Origin: Catonia carolina
Taxonomy: Eukaryota > Arthropoda > Insecta > Hemiptera > Achilidae
NCBI GenBank assembly: GCA_035578175.1
Contig: JAQMRL010000003.1
Location: 55,350,672-55,414,671, forward strand
DNA: 64,000 nt
Direction of reading: 5' to 3'
Notes under the pieces: model-generated
What the model was told of the DNA's origin: nothing
Databases searched by the model: none
What the model saw: only the letters and a program-made list of their open reading frames with translations
In this document: one piece after another, positions 22,501 through 36,657 of the stretch
Layout of the letters: each line of letters starts with the position of its first letter
Numbering within the stretch: position 1 is the first letter of the stretch
Translations under genes and position numbers: made by a program

Positions 22501-24730
22501 TTTAAAAAAACATATTGACTTATAGTAAGTCAATGGCACCTCATAGTTATAGTATTGTATTAATAAAACTATAGTAAATACAATCTTACATTTTGTTTCT
22601 TGTTTTTATTTCTTTTTCTACTAATTTTATTATTAATAATAATAAATAATAAAAAACAATATTTTTACTATTCAGATAATACATATATTATTATGTATTA
22701 TTTTTTATAGATAAATAATATTACAGATACATTATTCAATGTAAAGTATAAGTGACTAATATTTTTATGTCACTTAATTTATTTTTATGTTGTTTTAACA
22801 CGGTATAAAATAATTTAGTTTGGTTTTATTAACTTTACAAAATTAATTTGTTACCATAGTACATCACACTTTTAAGGTTTTGTCTCAATGTTTTTTTTTA
22901 GTTATAAAATTTTTAATCGTGATAATTGATTTTAAAAATGTATTTTAATTATTTAAAGTAAAACGATTCTGTAAATGAATTTAATCTGTTGTTAAATCAT
23001 GTTAGTTCACTATTTACTAATTAATTAATTATTGATTAATTAATTAAAGACTCGTTTAAGAGTATAATAGGAATAGGTTTTTATTGAAAATAAATAAAAT
23101 AATCAATTTTTTTAAACATAAGTATAATGTGTTCTTTTATATCTTTTTTCTTATTGTTTTTTATATATTATATATAAATATATTATAAATATTAAATAAT
23201 AAATTTTTTCTTGCTTGTCACTGTAATTGACACGTAGTAATTGTTTGAACCTCAAATTTTTGTAATCATATTAGAAAATGTAATACTGAGGTCAATTTTT
23301 TTATATATTATATATATATAATATTATTATATTTATATATATGGTGTGTATTATATACTTTGTAAATATAAATTTTATTATTTAATTTATAATTTTATTT
23401 TTATACATTTTTAATATCAAATAAATAATAAAAAGCGTGATTGATTAGATCGTTTAAAATTTATTTTTATTTTGGTTTTTATTGGTTTTATAGGCACATA
23501 TTCACAACTACAAAATCTTTGATTTGATTAGTTGTGAAATATTGAATAAATTATGTCATGAGAAAGAAATATTTTATTTATGAGTAATCAAATTCAATTT
23601 TTTTATTCTAAATGATTGATTAATCTGAGGGGACTGGATTACTACCTACCATTCTTTAATATAAAATGTTAAATTTTTAAATTAAAGTTAATTCATCCTT
23701 CGAAACCTTTTTGCATGGAGTAAGTTACCCTCATCAAAACATGCAGTTTCATAATTTTCTTTTGATTTTTTTTTATCTTGTCTATTATTTCATTTTACAT
23801 TATATTAAAGATTCTGTAAGTCCCACCGTTTAGTTTTTCTGATAAGATTCTTCTATAATTTTTTTTTTCATCTCAGCATGTACATTTTTGTAAGTTATCT
23901 TCCTACCTAATTTTAAAATTCCTTCTATTGTTAAATATTTATAATTGTTTATTTATACTTCTCTATTTACCCAGTACTCATGTTTTAACATCTTTATTGC
24001 TCCATAAATTATTTTCGTAGTTAGGATGATGGGTGATATATTTTTATACAATTTGACAACCAATTTAAATAATTCTATCATAATAGTATATCTATACCCA
24101 TTAAGAAACCTTAGATTATAAAAAAAAATTATAAATTTTTTCAAAGTTGTGAATTTGTGCATGAATCGTTCAAAAGTATTACAAAATGTATTAATTTTTT
24201 ATACGTATATTCATGTTTTATATTGTATTTTTTAACTTTGGTGCAATTTATTATTCTCTAATTTATTTAAATTATTAAATACATAATACATTAAAATTAT
24301 GTATATAAATTGTCTATTACATAATGTATGTACTATGTACTATGTTATACAAAGATGTTTCTCGTAATTAATACTATTAATGTATTGTTAATATCGTCAC
24401 CTTTCACTATCAGTATTTTCTATTTGAATGTAATTATGATCAGTTTTTATCTTAAGTTTACTTTACCAATATTTTTGAAATTACAGATATACTTCATATA
24501 AATTGATTGTCCATACTCTCTTTTTAATTTGATAAATGTTAATGTATGTTTAAATTTTTCAGTTTAATTTTAGAGTTAAACTTATTCACGTAAATTTCAT
24601 GGTACTTTTCAAAAATAAATATTATTGACATTATCTTGGAACATCAATTTATTATGATTCAGTTCTCTTAAATTTTGAATGTTGTATACCTTATAAGAAA
24701 TAAATTGTATAAAAAAAAGGTTATAGAAAT
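19511..24730. other. AT-rich desert
   Basis: No gene, RNA or clear transposon. A short GC-richer island at 19880-19975 has no recognised content. A region at 21840-22110 could be an old antisense LINE tail but is too weak to call. Confidence 0.6.
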
Positions 24731-24739
24731 CATGTGAGT

Positions 24740-25078
24740 ACACAATAATTGACCCACCGAGTTGGTCTAAAGGTAGAGTCGTCGTCGCGAGTCACCTGTT
24801 TAACAGCTGATTTTCGGAGATGAAGGTTCCTGGTTCAAATCCTAGTAAAGGTAATTACTTTTACATGAATTTGAATACTAGGCAGTGATTACCGGTGTAC
24901 TTTGATGGTTGGGGTTCAATTAACCACACTCTTTCAGGAAAGGTCGGCCTGGTTCTGTACAAGACTACAACTCATTTACTCGTTATACACATCATCCTCA
25001 TGTCATTGGGTCATGGGGTTGCTTATTGTTCTGTATTGAACAGATTGCAATACACACATTAGGGATAAAAAAAAGTAC
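24740..25078 (+). repeat. SINE family A, full copy
   Basis: Well preserved: gacccaccgagttggtctaa, box B ggttcaaatcc, tail ataaaaaaaa. Flanking agtacacaataat and agtacataataac look like an imperfect target duplicate. It is an isolated copy in the AT desert. Confidence 0.85.
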
Positions 25079-25079
25079 A

Positions 25080-28000
25080 TAATAACATTTGTGTCCTTTT
25101 TCTATCAATATAATGGTGTATAAATGTAAGTTACATAATTTCTTCATGAAAAACTTTTTTATTAATTATTTTCTAGTTATGTAATGAAATGTTGGATTTT
25201 AGTTTGAATTTTGTATTTTGAAATTTACCTTTGGTCAAGATGATGGTTTATAATTTAAAGTTCTATATAGTGTATTATAAGCTGATATTTGACATATAAA
25301 AAAATGAGTAGTTTCTGTGTAACTTATTTTAATTTTTGAAAATGGTATTACGTACAGATTTATGTTACCTACTTTACAAAATTTTTCTATCTTGTTTTGA
25401 ACAAATTATTAAGTGTGTACTTCAATGTACAATATTATTTTTCTGTAAGTATATGTAATGTGAAACATGAGTTATGGACTGCTGGAAGACTGGTACTAAA
25501 AGGAGGTAGTCTGGTAGGGGAAGTGAAGGCACTTGTTGTCTTCTGTAGTTTCTATACTCGATTCGCAAGTACTATTCTTGATTAAAAAAATTTAGTTCAA
25601 TTATACAGTACTTTCATGTACATTAACTTTGTAACTCTTTTACTTATAATTCTGCTATTCCACTCTTGTATTCATGTGGAGTGCTGAATGGGTTCTCTTC
25701 TCATTAGTAAATTTCTTTTAAAATACTTTTATTGTACTTACAGAAATACCAGTTGCATATGAGACATGTTTTTGTACTCATTTAATTACTGACTTAAAAA
25801 TTTAATTTTCTCATAAAATCAAGAACATTCATAATCATTTCTTTCCATTGATTATGAATTTTTCTCTTTATCTTATACTCGATTCCAGCATAGTTAATAT
25901 CGCAGATTTAAAAAGGTTTATATTGAAGTATCACAAACATGATCTACCTATACAGAAAAATACTACTAAAAATCAATGAAATGGAAAATAGAAAATTACA
26001 TTAATAACTAGAACTATTTCTAAAACGAAAAGAAAAATCTCTACTGTTTATAGGTATTTATTAAAAATTTAGTAATAAAAATATACTACTTTTGAAACAG
26101 ATTGACTAATATTTTAATAAATTACAACTACACACAATATTTTTTGACTGGTTTCCTTAATCAAACAGGTTACTGTCAACCCCCTCCCGCCCAGTCAGAT
26201 TTTACCTAAAACGACCACGCATTTAAAAAGAATACTTAATCTTTTACATTATAAGCTATACAGAAATTAAAAGAAAAATGAGTTCTTTGTAGTTAACTTG
26301 GTATAAGATATTTTGAAACTTATGTTGAAGGATAAGTAATTGATAAAGACTGAGAAAATTTTTGTAGGAAGATTTATAATTAGTTTGTCGTAACTGGTCA
26401 AGTTTTACATTTTATGAATGTTTTTTAAATTAACATTGAGAAAAACTTGTAAAGTTTAAAAATTTATACTATTTCACCAGAACAATATTGATTGTCAGAT
26501 ATCAACCTAAAATTTAAAAAAATATAATTTTAAGTATATCTGTAATAGACATCATTTTTAATTTATTTATATTTTTTATTGTGTTATGTATTCATAAAAA
26601 TTCTAATCTAATCCAATCTAATAGAAATTAAAATTTCTAATCTAATCATGTACCTTTTTAACATAGCTCACCAAACATATATTTAAATATTAAATCTATT
26701 ATTTTTTAATAGTATATAAATTTTTCATTGTGTTGATTTTTTAATATAATATTATCTCCTATTCTTTGTTTGTATCCAAACAATATGTTATTAAATATTA
26801 TTGGTACACATTTATTCAATAAAATTTATGTAACGGTTAGATTTTAATTTTTAATTAATTGTCGATTTAATGATAAAATAAGCCAGTTTAAATGACGTCT
26901 GAGTGTAGCTCATAATGTTAATATAATTAACAAGTTTTCAAAAATAAGAATTAATTTCTTGTTCATAAATAGTAATATTAAAAGTATTATGTATTAATTA
27001 AACTACTACACTTGTGTTATCAATGTCTGCTCACAGTTTTAGCCTTTCCAATTAAATAAAATAAATTATAAAAGTAATAAAGTCATAGAATCTATATATT
27101 TATAATAAACTTATTTTTATTATATAATATATATTTATCTTTGTATATTATTTATTGCTTTTACATGAATTCAAATTATAATATATTTTTCTAAATTTAT
27201 TCTAAAAGAATTTACACTGTTCAAAAATATAATAATTACACTTTTTTATTCTTCCGATTTTGTTATTTTTATTTTCATAATATTAATGTAATTAATATCA
27301 TCATGTAAGAGCAGTATTAAGTTAATAGAATTTTTATTACCAGTAATAATAATTTTTTTATATTAAAAAACTACTATTATGTTCATTACAAAATGCAGCT
27401 AGCATAAAAAAATTAATTTTTTCTTTGAATTTTTTTATAGCACATCGTATCTTATTAACTGTTTTTGTATCTTGGTAAAAAATTGAAACCATGAGAAGAA
27501 AAGAGTTTTCAAAAAAGTATAGTATAGATTTTGACAATTCGGCATAAACACAAGTTACACTTTGTTTTTTTAAAAGAATAAAAGTTTAAAATATGTAGTG
27601 CAGGTTTTGAGAAGAAAACTATCTCACCTGAACATCTTGTATGAATTTTAAATCCTGTGAACAACTTCATCTATGATCAATATTGTCAAAATCAATTTTT
27701 TATTTTTATCGTTGGCAATTACCGTAAATTTTTTTAAATTATAAATTCAATTTGTTTTGGTAATTTTATCTTGTTTTTGTATGTAAATGTAAAAAATAAA
27801 ACAATCTGTGCTGGCTGCATTAGTAGTTGTAGTCAATTAGTTATCATGTAACATTAGTAAAAAATTTTACCTCTCACGTACATTTTATATATTTTTTTTT
27901 AAGTCATAGAAAATTGTTAGATATTATTTTTATAGTTATTTAATTTATTCAATTTTTTATATTAATAATATTGTTTTTATATAAATTGTTTTAATATTTT

Positions 28001-30120
28001 TCATATTTTTTTATTTATTATAATTAAAAATTGTTCTTAAAACTGGGTATTTGTTATTTTTTTACTTTTTTAGATTATTTATATACCATACTATTATAAT
28101 ATAATTTTTATAAATGTATAGCGTATTTTATTAGAGAATTGAAAACTATTTTTGTTCTACATTGTTAGAGTGTAATTTTTAAATATGTAATGTTAATTAA
28201 TTTTAAGTTTGGTATTGAAAAAAATATGTTTTATGTAATTAAAATGTATATGCGAGTATATATTTTAATTATTTATAGTAATATATTTATAGCATATATT
28301 ATATTTTATTTTAAAATTTATTTTTATTATTTTAATGCTTATGTTTTTATTGGGTTTTTTTTGTATCGCTAGCTATCGTTACCAACACAATTACACTGAC
28401 AAGCAATTTTGTGACTGAAGTATTTAATGGCCATTTTATAAATTTTATTATATGATTGCCTAAAAATAAAACTGTTGTTTTCAATACTCACAAATAAATG
28501 AATTAATAAATTTAAAAATGTATTGTTTTTTTAATGTGCTCTAATCAAGAATTTTGTATTAAAAGAAAGTCAGATGTCTTTATCGAGTTAAAAATATCAT
28601 GGTGTCGGCAATTATATAATGTGTTTCGGATAGTTTTCAAGAGTGTTTTAAAACGGGTGTTGTAGTGAAAATATAATAATCACTTCGCTATAAATATTAG
28701 ATGTGATTTTATAAACTTTATTTCAAAGCATTAAGCTACTGATGACTGCTGTTTTGTTTTGGTCGCATTGGTTTTAACCGTATTAATTTTTATGTGTAAT
28801 AAATGTATGACATTTATTATCATTTCAGTGTTACCAATATAAAATTTATTATTATAATTATTATTATTAATTTTTTATATAAATAATTTGTATGTTTATA
28901 TGTATTGGATGTTAAGTAATTATCTGTCTGTTATTACTACTCGGGTATAAATATTTAGGTATAGTAAAATTTATTTTTTTAGTATTAGTAGGGAATATTT
29001 TAAAAGTAATCGAATCCTGTTCTTTCGTCAAAATAACTTGCGTAAAGAATTTAAATATAATTGATAAATATGACCTAGTATAAATTATTTAGCGTATTAG
29101 ATACTTTTATATATAGATGGTTATTTGTAAATATATACATAATTATATAAATATATATGATATATTTATAGGTTATTTATTATTATACTTAGTCAACACA
29201 CATAGGAGCTATTTCTGTTGGGGGCCGCCTGCAGTTTGGTGTCAATTTTTGTACTTAAGATGGTTTATATTTTTGTTTACGTAACCGCTTATAGTATTCT
29301 AAGCGTATATAAAAATAATTTATACATTTTTACAGCACTTATGAATAGAATTTTTTAATCCGATGTTAAATTTTTATGCTGATTTAAATTTTTTTATTAG
29401 ATTTATCTGATATCGACCATTATCTTTTAATGACTTTTGTAGAGTATAACGCTTTACGTCCACGTTCTGCTTAAATATTAAACGCAGAATAATCATTTGA
29501 TCGGACTTAGAAGTGTGTGAGTGTGCATGTTTGTATGATTGTGATATACTTAGCCCAAATGACCAAAACAAAACAGCCGTCGTAGATGTTCTGTGAGCAG
29601 TGATAGAGTTGGTATAAGAAGGATTAGTACTGGCTTTAATAACTTTTAACATAATTATAATTATTATGGTACATTTTAGTCATAGTGTCCTAGATTTAGG
29701 GGATTTCATCATCATTTGTGTGCATTTCAATCACTCCTATTTTTTATGAATTTTGTACATTTTCTAATTTTTGTACGATACAAGCTGGATGGCCCGCTGT
29801 ACCATTTACCTATCGGCCATTTGGCATTTGATTTGAACCCAGAGTATGCCCTGGTTATTTTTGTTAAACATTGAACTTTTTATGTTTTGTAAAAATAATT
29901 ATATAAAATGTCAACTGTGTTTATTTGATAAATATTGCTGTTAATTCTTCAGTTGTGATTTCTTGAAACTTCTTATCCTTTTCCTTACAATTATGAATAT
30001 CTATAGCTGATTATTTGATTTAATTGCTAAAAAAAACTAGGTTCACTGGTTTTTATTGTCAAACATGTATAAAATATTGTCTGATAGATTGCACTTGATC
30101 AACAAAGTTTGTTGATTATT
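25080..30120. other. AT-rich desert
   Basis: Long runs of A/T with many TA and AAT stretches; no coding sequence longer than chance and no recognised repeat except low-complexity DNA. Confidence 0.6.
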
Positions 30121-30124
30121 CTAA

Positions 30125-30420
30125 ACCCTCGGTTATCTGAACTATTTGGTAGGGGACAAATCTGTTCAGTACTGGAAAGTTCAGATAATTGAGTATTTCT
30201 TAAAAACAATGCTAATCACGAAGTAAGTGTGCTGCATAGGATTATTATACATAATATGTACAATAATAATATACGTACATATTATGTACGTATAATAATA
30301 CAACATACAGTGGCTTTGCTCATAACAAACTTGGACTAGGACCAAGTTACCTTTGGATTAATGAAAAGTAGGTTAATGTAACTGTAGCTCATTTACAACT
30401 CTATAAAACTAAAAATTCAA
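30125..30420. mobile_element. Tigger-like terminal remnants
   Basis: ctcggttatctgaactattt ... gttcagataattgagt resembles Tigger ends (as at 44913). It is followed by a palindromic stretch tacgtacatattatgtacgta near 30275-30297. No transposase. Confidence 0.4.
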
Positions 30421-30661
30421 ATGAAGCACACATTTTAAGAACAGATGTAAAATTACACAGTACTGCGTACGTATACATTCTGAGTCATTATTCATACTGA
30501 ACGTACTGTGTCCGTGAATGACTCAGGTACCTTAATCTTGCTTTTCCCAAATCAATATGTTAAATGAAATAAAATTTCACAGTACTGTAGATTACATATT
30601 AAAACTACACAAAAGATTTCCATACTGTGTACCCAATTACATTTTACAATAGTTTACTACC

Positions 30662-30903
30662 TGTTGTTGTTTAGGTCATCAGCCGAAAAGCTGGTTTGAA
30701 CCTGTAGAGGTTTTACTAAGTAAAATGAGGAGTGAGGTGGTTTACCATTGCCTTCCTCACTGAATATAAAAGTATGCTTATCAGCATGCCGGGCCCTCTG
30801 AAAAGCACATATTTTCCACTCTGCAAATGACACCTTCACTTCATTCACCACAGGGTCTGGCTGTATAATGAAATCCATTACTTTCAGAGGAGATAACTCT
30901 GAT
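30662..30903 (-). repeat. SINE family B, 5'-truncated, 12-bp target duplication
   Basis: tagtttactacc at 30650-30661 and 30904-30915. It contains the 3' two-thirds of the repeat, with the stem-loop and CAA tail. Confidence 0.87.
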
Positions 30904-30934
30904 TAGTTTACTACCATGAAGCTAAAACTGTATT

Positions 30935-32395
30935 TATAATAATTTTGGTGAGTCAAAACCTCCTTTTCTTAACAGTTGAAGTTCTATTGCTTGTGTCGTC
31001 GTTGAAGCTCCGGAGATTAAATTGTCTACAAAGAATTTCTGCTGCTTTTGGGTGATGTTCTTCATCTGAGGCCAGCTGTTGAAGCATGCGGATGGATAGA
31101 AATGGTGAGCTTAGCATTTTGTATCTTTATGACGGTTGTTAGTTGGTAGATTTGTAGTTCTTCTGACAGATATTATCTCTAAAGAATAGCTTGAAAGTTT
31201 TGATCTTCTTGATATAGCTTTATTTGGTTAATTTTGATTTGTTTAAGATCATAATAAAATACATAAAATTACATAAACAAAATGTACAAATAATATCAGT
31301 TATTTCATTTTGCAGTTTTGGATGTGCGAGTAATAAATTATTTAGCCAGTGGCCGCTGAGGCATCAAAAACAACTCTTAATTGAGTGTACTTTTAGTATT
31401 AAGTTTTAGTACTTCATGATGCGGTAAATTTTTTTTAATATTGTTTGTTTCAGTAGGTACATATAATAAGATATGACCTGTTCGGAAATAAATAATCTTG
31501 CTTAAATTCACAATATAGATTTTTAAATTCATGTTTGAAAGTTAGTTTGTGTTCTAGCGGCAAGAAACATAATCTTGCATGCGTAACCGATTTACTTAAT
31601 TCTTCCGGAGAATTTTTAGGATTGAAGGGCATTCTGAAAACATATTGTCCTTGATCTCTACTGTACGTCTCTGAGAAGTGCTCTTCACTGTAAAAGTCTT
31701 CTGGGTTGACTTTGGGAATGTTGGACATCTGTTCTAGGTTCCAAAAGCATGTACACAAATGATCTGAGTCATTATTAGTAACCTTAAGAAATGAAGGCGT
31801 ACTATATTGCAAGTGAAGCTTATTAATGAAAAACCTCCCATCAAAATATATCCAAATTTTGTTTGGTAAGTGACTGGAAAATTTATACTATTTCCCATGA
31901 ATATTTTTGTATGTAATTATGCTTCGATTAACAAATTGATTGGTGATAGTTTATTGTATGTCGGATCAGCCAATATGGATAGAAGAGGTGATTATCTGGT
32001 TTGTATGTTCAGGTAAGTCACAAGTAGATAACAGACCAGATATTTGATTAAAAATTGATGATTTTCAGCTACAACAGGTACTCTGGCAGGAGTTTGAACG
32101 TTTAAACATGTTACATCTTGACACTGTGCTGTAACTTCTGTGATACCTCCAATTTGATAATTAGCATGACTTCTTTGTTCAACATTAAACATTTTGGTGG
32201 CTTTCTCAGTTATAAACCTCGAATTGCTTGAGCAGACCAAAATGGTATGCAAGTCATAATATTGTTTAGTTCTTGGATTTACAATTTTAACCAAAGCTGT
32301 TACTAATAATACAGATTTATTGGTGATTTCGAGAATGACTGGCAAAAATGGTTTCAGATTGACAGCGATTTGAGCTTGTGTAAGTACCATTCATG
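30935..32395 (-). pseudogene. Fossil BEL/Pao pol fragments
   Basis: On the - strand: a protease-region piece (VLLVTALVKIVNPRTKQYYD, then the SRFITEKAT segment) at 32390-31992; a pol linker/RT N-terminal piece (FYSEEHFSETYSRDQGQYVF; FKHEFKNLYCEFKQDY) at 31812-31450; and an RT piece with FVDN in place of FVDD plus SGASTTTQAIEL near 31090-30950. Order and orientation are those of BEL pol; large parts are missing and frames are broken. Unrelated in sequence age to the intact copy at 53999. Confidence 0.8.
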
Positions 32396-32429
32396 TCTGC
32401 TTAAATTCTTAGCAAGAGTGTGCTCTTGT

Positions 32430-32745
32430 AGAAAAATGGTTTTTAAGGCCTTAATATGCTTTCAGGTTAAAAGTGTATACAATCAAAGTTGTAGTAAATT
32501 TGAAAACCAACAACTTTTATTTTAAACATTTTTTTGTACAATGCTTAGTTTAGTGGCAATAAGTAAGTGATTCTGTTTTTTTTTTCATCAAAATCTAATC
32601 TAAATGGAATATTTTAAGATTTCAGGTTTTTTACGACGAAAGTATATATAACCAAAGTTATAGGAAATTAAAAAAGCTACAATTTTTATTTGAAGTTTTT
32701 TCCTACAGACCTTAGTTTAGGCAATTACCGATTTTCCGTATTTTT
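32430..32745. repeat. Family C repeat, diverged inner fragment
   Basis: Only the two inner modules remain, recognisable from aaggccttaatatgctttc, caacttttattttaaacatt and tttagtttaggcaattaccg. Confidence 0.6.
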
Positions 32746-33019
32746 ATTGTTTTGGTGAGGGAACAAGTCTGCTTTACAAAGACGTTTTTGGTACCAGACA
32801 GTATGAAATAGTAAGAGAGGGGAAAGAAGCAAACAACATCTGAGCATACGAAATACATAGTCTAATTACCGCAATGAAACTACGTTGATTTCATACTCTT
32901 CTGGTATTGAAAATCATGTTTATCTTACGCAGCAGCGGTGCCACCTGCCGGAATTCTTTTGAACTATTTTCAATTTTTTCCCGCTACTATGAAAGGTGCG
33001 GCAATCGTGATTAAAATTT

Positions 33020-33049
33020 GATGCCGACTGAACCGATTTAGTCGGCATC
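33020..33049. repeat. Perfect 10-bp hairpin
   Basis: gatgccgact and agtcggcatc separated by 10 bases. GC-rich for its surroundings; no other context. Confidence 0.7.
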
Positions 33050-33059
33050 GGGTGTCAAA

Positions 33060-33970
33060 TTTGTATTACTTATCATTTTTGATTGTTTTAATAACTTTTT
33101 AACAAAATATTCTAAACCATATTTTAGTTTGCTTCAGAAAATGACAGGCATTTAATGAAATTCAATAGTTCATCAAAAATGATATCAGAATTTTCAGTAT
33201 CTGACGAGCGTGTTTGTGTCCGTGGGGTTGGTCTTGTGGTAAAATAAAATAAAAACATAAATTGCTATTAAAATAATCTTTATTTTATAAAATAAAATTT
33301 CATACAATTTAAACATAATATACAATTTTTTAAAATCTAAAAATTACAATACTTAAATAGATAGAAAATTTAATTCAAATTAACCAAAACAGAATTATTC
33401 ACAATTTTTTAAAAATTATGACAAATTAAAAAATAAATAAATAGGTTCTGTACAGAATTTTAAAATTGAGTTCTATTATGTGTATTTCAACGTTTTGAAA
33501 TTCAGACCATAATCAAGATGGTTCAACAATGACAATATCTTACAAAATTGTATCCTTTAATAATTCAAGTAATTTTAATTAAAAATGACAAATATAATAC
33601 AGATGAAAATCTTAGTACGTGAAGCAAACAATTGATTATAACAAAGCATTCATAAAAACAATAAAATTTTACAATAATTATTTTGTTAAATTAGAGATCA
33701 ATAAATAACAACTATTTTTTTATTATATTAACAGACCAATCAATTTGTAAAAGTAAGTCTTACTTAACGATACCTAATTCATTTTTTTTGTTATATCAGC
33801 AAATAACGCTCAGGGATCAATTTAACCACACTTGTTTCTGAAGTAAAATTGTTAGATGATTTCATACGCTGATACCTTAAACGACAATATTTTTATTATT
33901 GATTTCTCTGTTAATGTTTAATCAGCACATAACTTACAGGTGAAGTGAAAAATCATTTGCACTCTATCTA
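33060..33970. other. AT-rich intergenic stretch, nothing recognised
   Basis: Between the fossil BEL/family C pieces and a SINE; no coding potential or inverted ends seen. Confidence 0.5.
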
Positions 33971-33976
33971 TTAGTT

Positions 33977-34302
33977 ACAGGGCTAAAAGAATAGTTCTGT
34001 TTTAATCACATGGTCAGCCAATTAAATGACTAAATCATTTAAGAACAGAAGGGGTAGAGATTAATCAGATTTATCTCCTCTGAAAGTAATGAATTTCATT
34101 ATACAACTAGACCCTGTAGTGAATGCAGCAAAGATGTCATTTCCAGAGTAGAAAATAAGTGCTTCTCAGAGAGCCTGGCATGCTAATAAGCATACTTTTC
34201 AACTCGGTGAGGAAGGCATGGTAAACCACCTCACTTCTTGTTTTACATAGCAAAACCTCTACAGGATCAAACCAGCCTTTTGGCTGATTACCTAAACAGC
34301 AC
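33977..34302 (+). repeat. SINE family B, diverged copy in + orientation
   Basis: Runs from the ggctaaaag segment to cagccttttggctgattacc and a CA-rich end. Opposite orientation to the other copies; many substitutions. Confidence 0.8.
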
Positions 34303-34319
34303 AATGTTTAATGTTGTTA

Positions 34320-34560
34320 CTTTAAAATGTATTTACAAGTCTGCTGTTTAGGTTTATACCCAAAAGCCTGATTGCCTCCTGGTTTACAAGTGCCCTTCTC
34401 ACCAGTTTGAAAAGTAGGACAGTTTACCATTACACAGGCCTCCTGAAAATAGTTAATTTTTACCCACCCTGCAACCTTTACTTGATTTATTATAGGGCCT
34501 GGCAGTATAATGAAATACATTAATTTCAGAAGGAAATATAAAGGTAGCGCTCGGTTCCTA
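34320..34560 (-). repeat. Distant relative of SINE family B
   Basis: Shares gcagtataatgaaatacatt with the family and a similar layout, but differs elsewhere. Either an older subfamily or a related LINE 3' end. Confidence 0.45.
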
Positions 34561-34764
34561 GCAACCCACTGCCTCAATGGTTAAATACAAAGGACTGAAG
34601 ATGCAAGCGACCATGGGGCGGGGCCAACAAGTCGTTCTTCAAGCAGCGCAGGAAATCGGCCTGTTTATCGGGTTTATCTTGGAAAACCCCCCCATCAGAG
34701 AATTGCGCAGAGAAATTACAAATTCTCACAGTAATAAACCAGGACACAAATAGGCTGAGGGCAG

Positions 34765-35019
34765 ATGTCCAGGGTCATGATCACAATACACAACATGCAA
34801 CCAACTACTGCCATCCTACACATACTCTCAGTGCAACTGAAAAGGGACTATATGGGAGCCAAAATATGGAACACCATACCAGAGGACCTTAAAAGAACCG
34901 ACAAACAACACTTTGCTCAGCAACTAAAAATATGGCTCCAAGCCGAGCAATTTTACACAATAGCAGAATTTTTCCACTGGAGGGGAACTCAACCAAAGAA
35001 GAGGACAGAGGAATCCTAG
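34765..35019 (+). mobile_element. LINE 3'-terminal coding remnant (second family)
   Basis: Encodes RDYMGAKIWNTIPEDLKRTD, then KQHFAQQLKIWLQAEQFYTI and a stop. G-A-K-I-W-N-x-I-P-E is typical of LINE tails. The preceding 150 bases may belong to the same element. Confidence 0.65.
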
Positions 35020-35659
35020 ATTCCTGAAATTGATACACTCTATCAGTAATTATTGAACGTATAAATAATACGTTATTACACTATTGATTTTGGAACTAAA
35101 AACTATCAATTTTAAATGTAACAATATTATATTTATGCCGTTATATTAGTTTGACCTTTAATGTGACACTATATTCTTGAAGACTGTAATAATATAAACC
35201 AGTCAAAGGGACTGAGGAAGTTATGCTTCCGCAGCTTCTGACATGTTAGTTGAAAATCTTGTTAGTAGTAAGAAATTGGCACCTCCTGACACATGTCAGT
35301 TGAATTATTGTTAGTATGAAGAAATTGTACCTCCTGGTGCCTGTCAGTAGATAAAATTGTTAGTAGTAAGAAGTTGCACCTCCTGATACATGTTAGACGA
35401 TAGTTTTGATAGCAGTAAGAAATTACACCTCCAGGTACGAAACAACCGAAATTAGAGCTAGTGAAGGGTAGGCTTAATATCGTACTTTATGTAGTTAATT
35501 GTGGTATCTAGTAGTATGACAATGTGCCTCCTGGGGCCGGTGCAATAAACAGAGAAGCTAATTAAATATTTTTATTCCTCATCTTTGGTCCCTTATTTTT
35601 GAGCCGCCTAGCATCCTATCCTTCCACTCCAGCGGGCCTTTCATTTCCAATCACTACGA

Positions 35660-35760
35660 GTAATACATATCATCCTCATCACATTGGGTCATGGGGTTGC
35701 TTATTGTTCTCTTAAATTGAACAGATTGTAACGTGCACACATTAGGGGAAAAAAAGGAAA
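35660..35760 (+). repeat. SINE family A, 3' end only
   Basis: Only the tail half remains: cattgggtcatggggttgct, then attgaacagattgtaacg and an A-rich end. Confidence 0.75.
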
Positions 35761-35764
35761 AATG

Positions 35765-36380
35765 TTACCTATATAAGCCTTGGCTTGTGATAGGTAATAC
35801 AGAGATGAAAAAATGCGAGAACTGACCAGGAATCAGATGGACCACTGGCACAATCCAAGAACTAGTCATTCAAGTTCAATAAATTTAATAATCCATCATT
35901 TTATGATAGTGATAAGGAAATGACAATCAGTGATTGAAAACTTTTTTTAATTAAATATAATTTTAAAAGTTTCAACAAATTTTGTTTAATTTTATATTTC
36001 ATTGTACTTAATTTTCTGGAAACAGGGCGAGTTTTTTATCAAAACTAACCATCATGAACCAAAGGAACATCTTATACGCATGTATAACCACGTAACAACA
36101 ACACAGTAAAATACTCAACAAAGCTATATCCTGTTTTCAGCTTGTGGTACAATAAAAAATTCAAAAATTGTGTTATTATAATTTGCTGGCAATACTTTGT
36201 TCAAAAATAGTAAGAGTGAAGTCTAGCCTTCCTTACCAAAGACTGACTGGTTTTAAATACATCAATACACTACAAAAGTATTACCTATTAAAATTGCGAT
36301 AAATTATTTCCTAGTTTAAAAACTGGACAGATTTCACAAAACCAAACAATATAATGAATTGGTATTACAATGTAGAAACT
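35765..36380 (-). other. Probable 3' UTR / 3' flank of the SANTA gene
   Basis: Lies directly after its stop codon (reading leftward). No clear polyadenylation signal could be chosen. A possible SINE scrap (ctgaccaggaatcagatgga) lies near 35823. Confidence 0.4.
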
Positions 36381-36386
36381 ATTTTT

Positions 36387-36657
36387 CTAAAAAAAATCAT
36401 CATCAAAGTCATCATCTCCACTGCTGTCTAAAGGCATTTCTTCATCATCATCATCAATTGGTAAACGTTTTCTGAATATTTTTTTTACCATCATAGGCGT
36501 GTGGGTAAGGACATTTTTCTTTTCAGTAATTTCTTTGAATACTTTGTTTACTTCAGCATTTCCACAGCGTTTCTTTTTTACAACCTTATTTTGTTCAGTA
36601 TGATCATTCTTCTTTTTACCTTTGTTTATTTTTTGAATACGTTTTACAATACCCGTC
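36387..36657 (-). CDS. SANTA gene terminal exon, acidic C-terminus and stop
   Basis: Acceptor ttttttttttaag; the leading G completes Arg. Encodes TGIVKRIQKINKGKKKNDHT, a basic stretch, TPMMVKKIFRKRLP, and an acidic end (DDDDEEMPLDSSGDDDFDDDFF) before TAG at 36389-36387. The acidic, Ser-containing end is a plausible kinase-regulated tail (inference). Confidence 0.84.
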
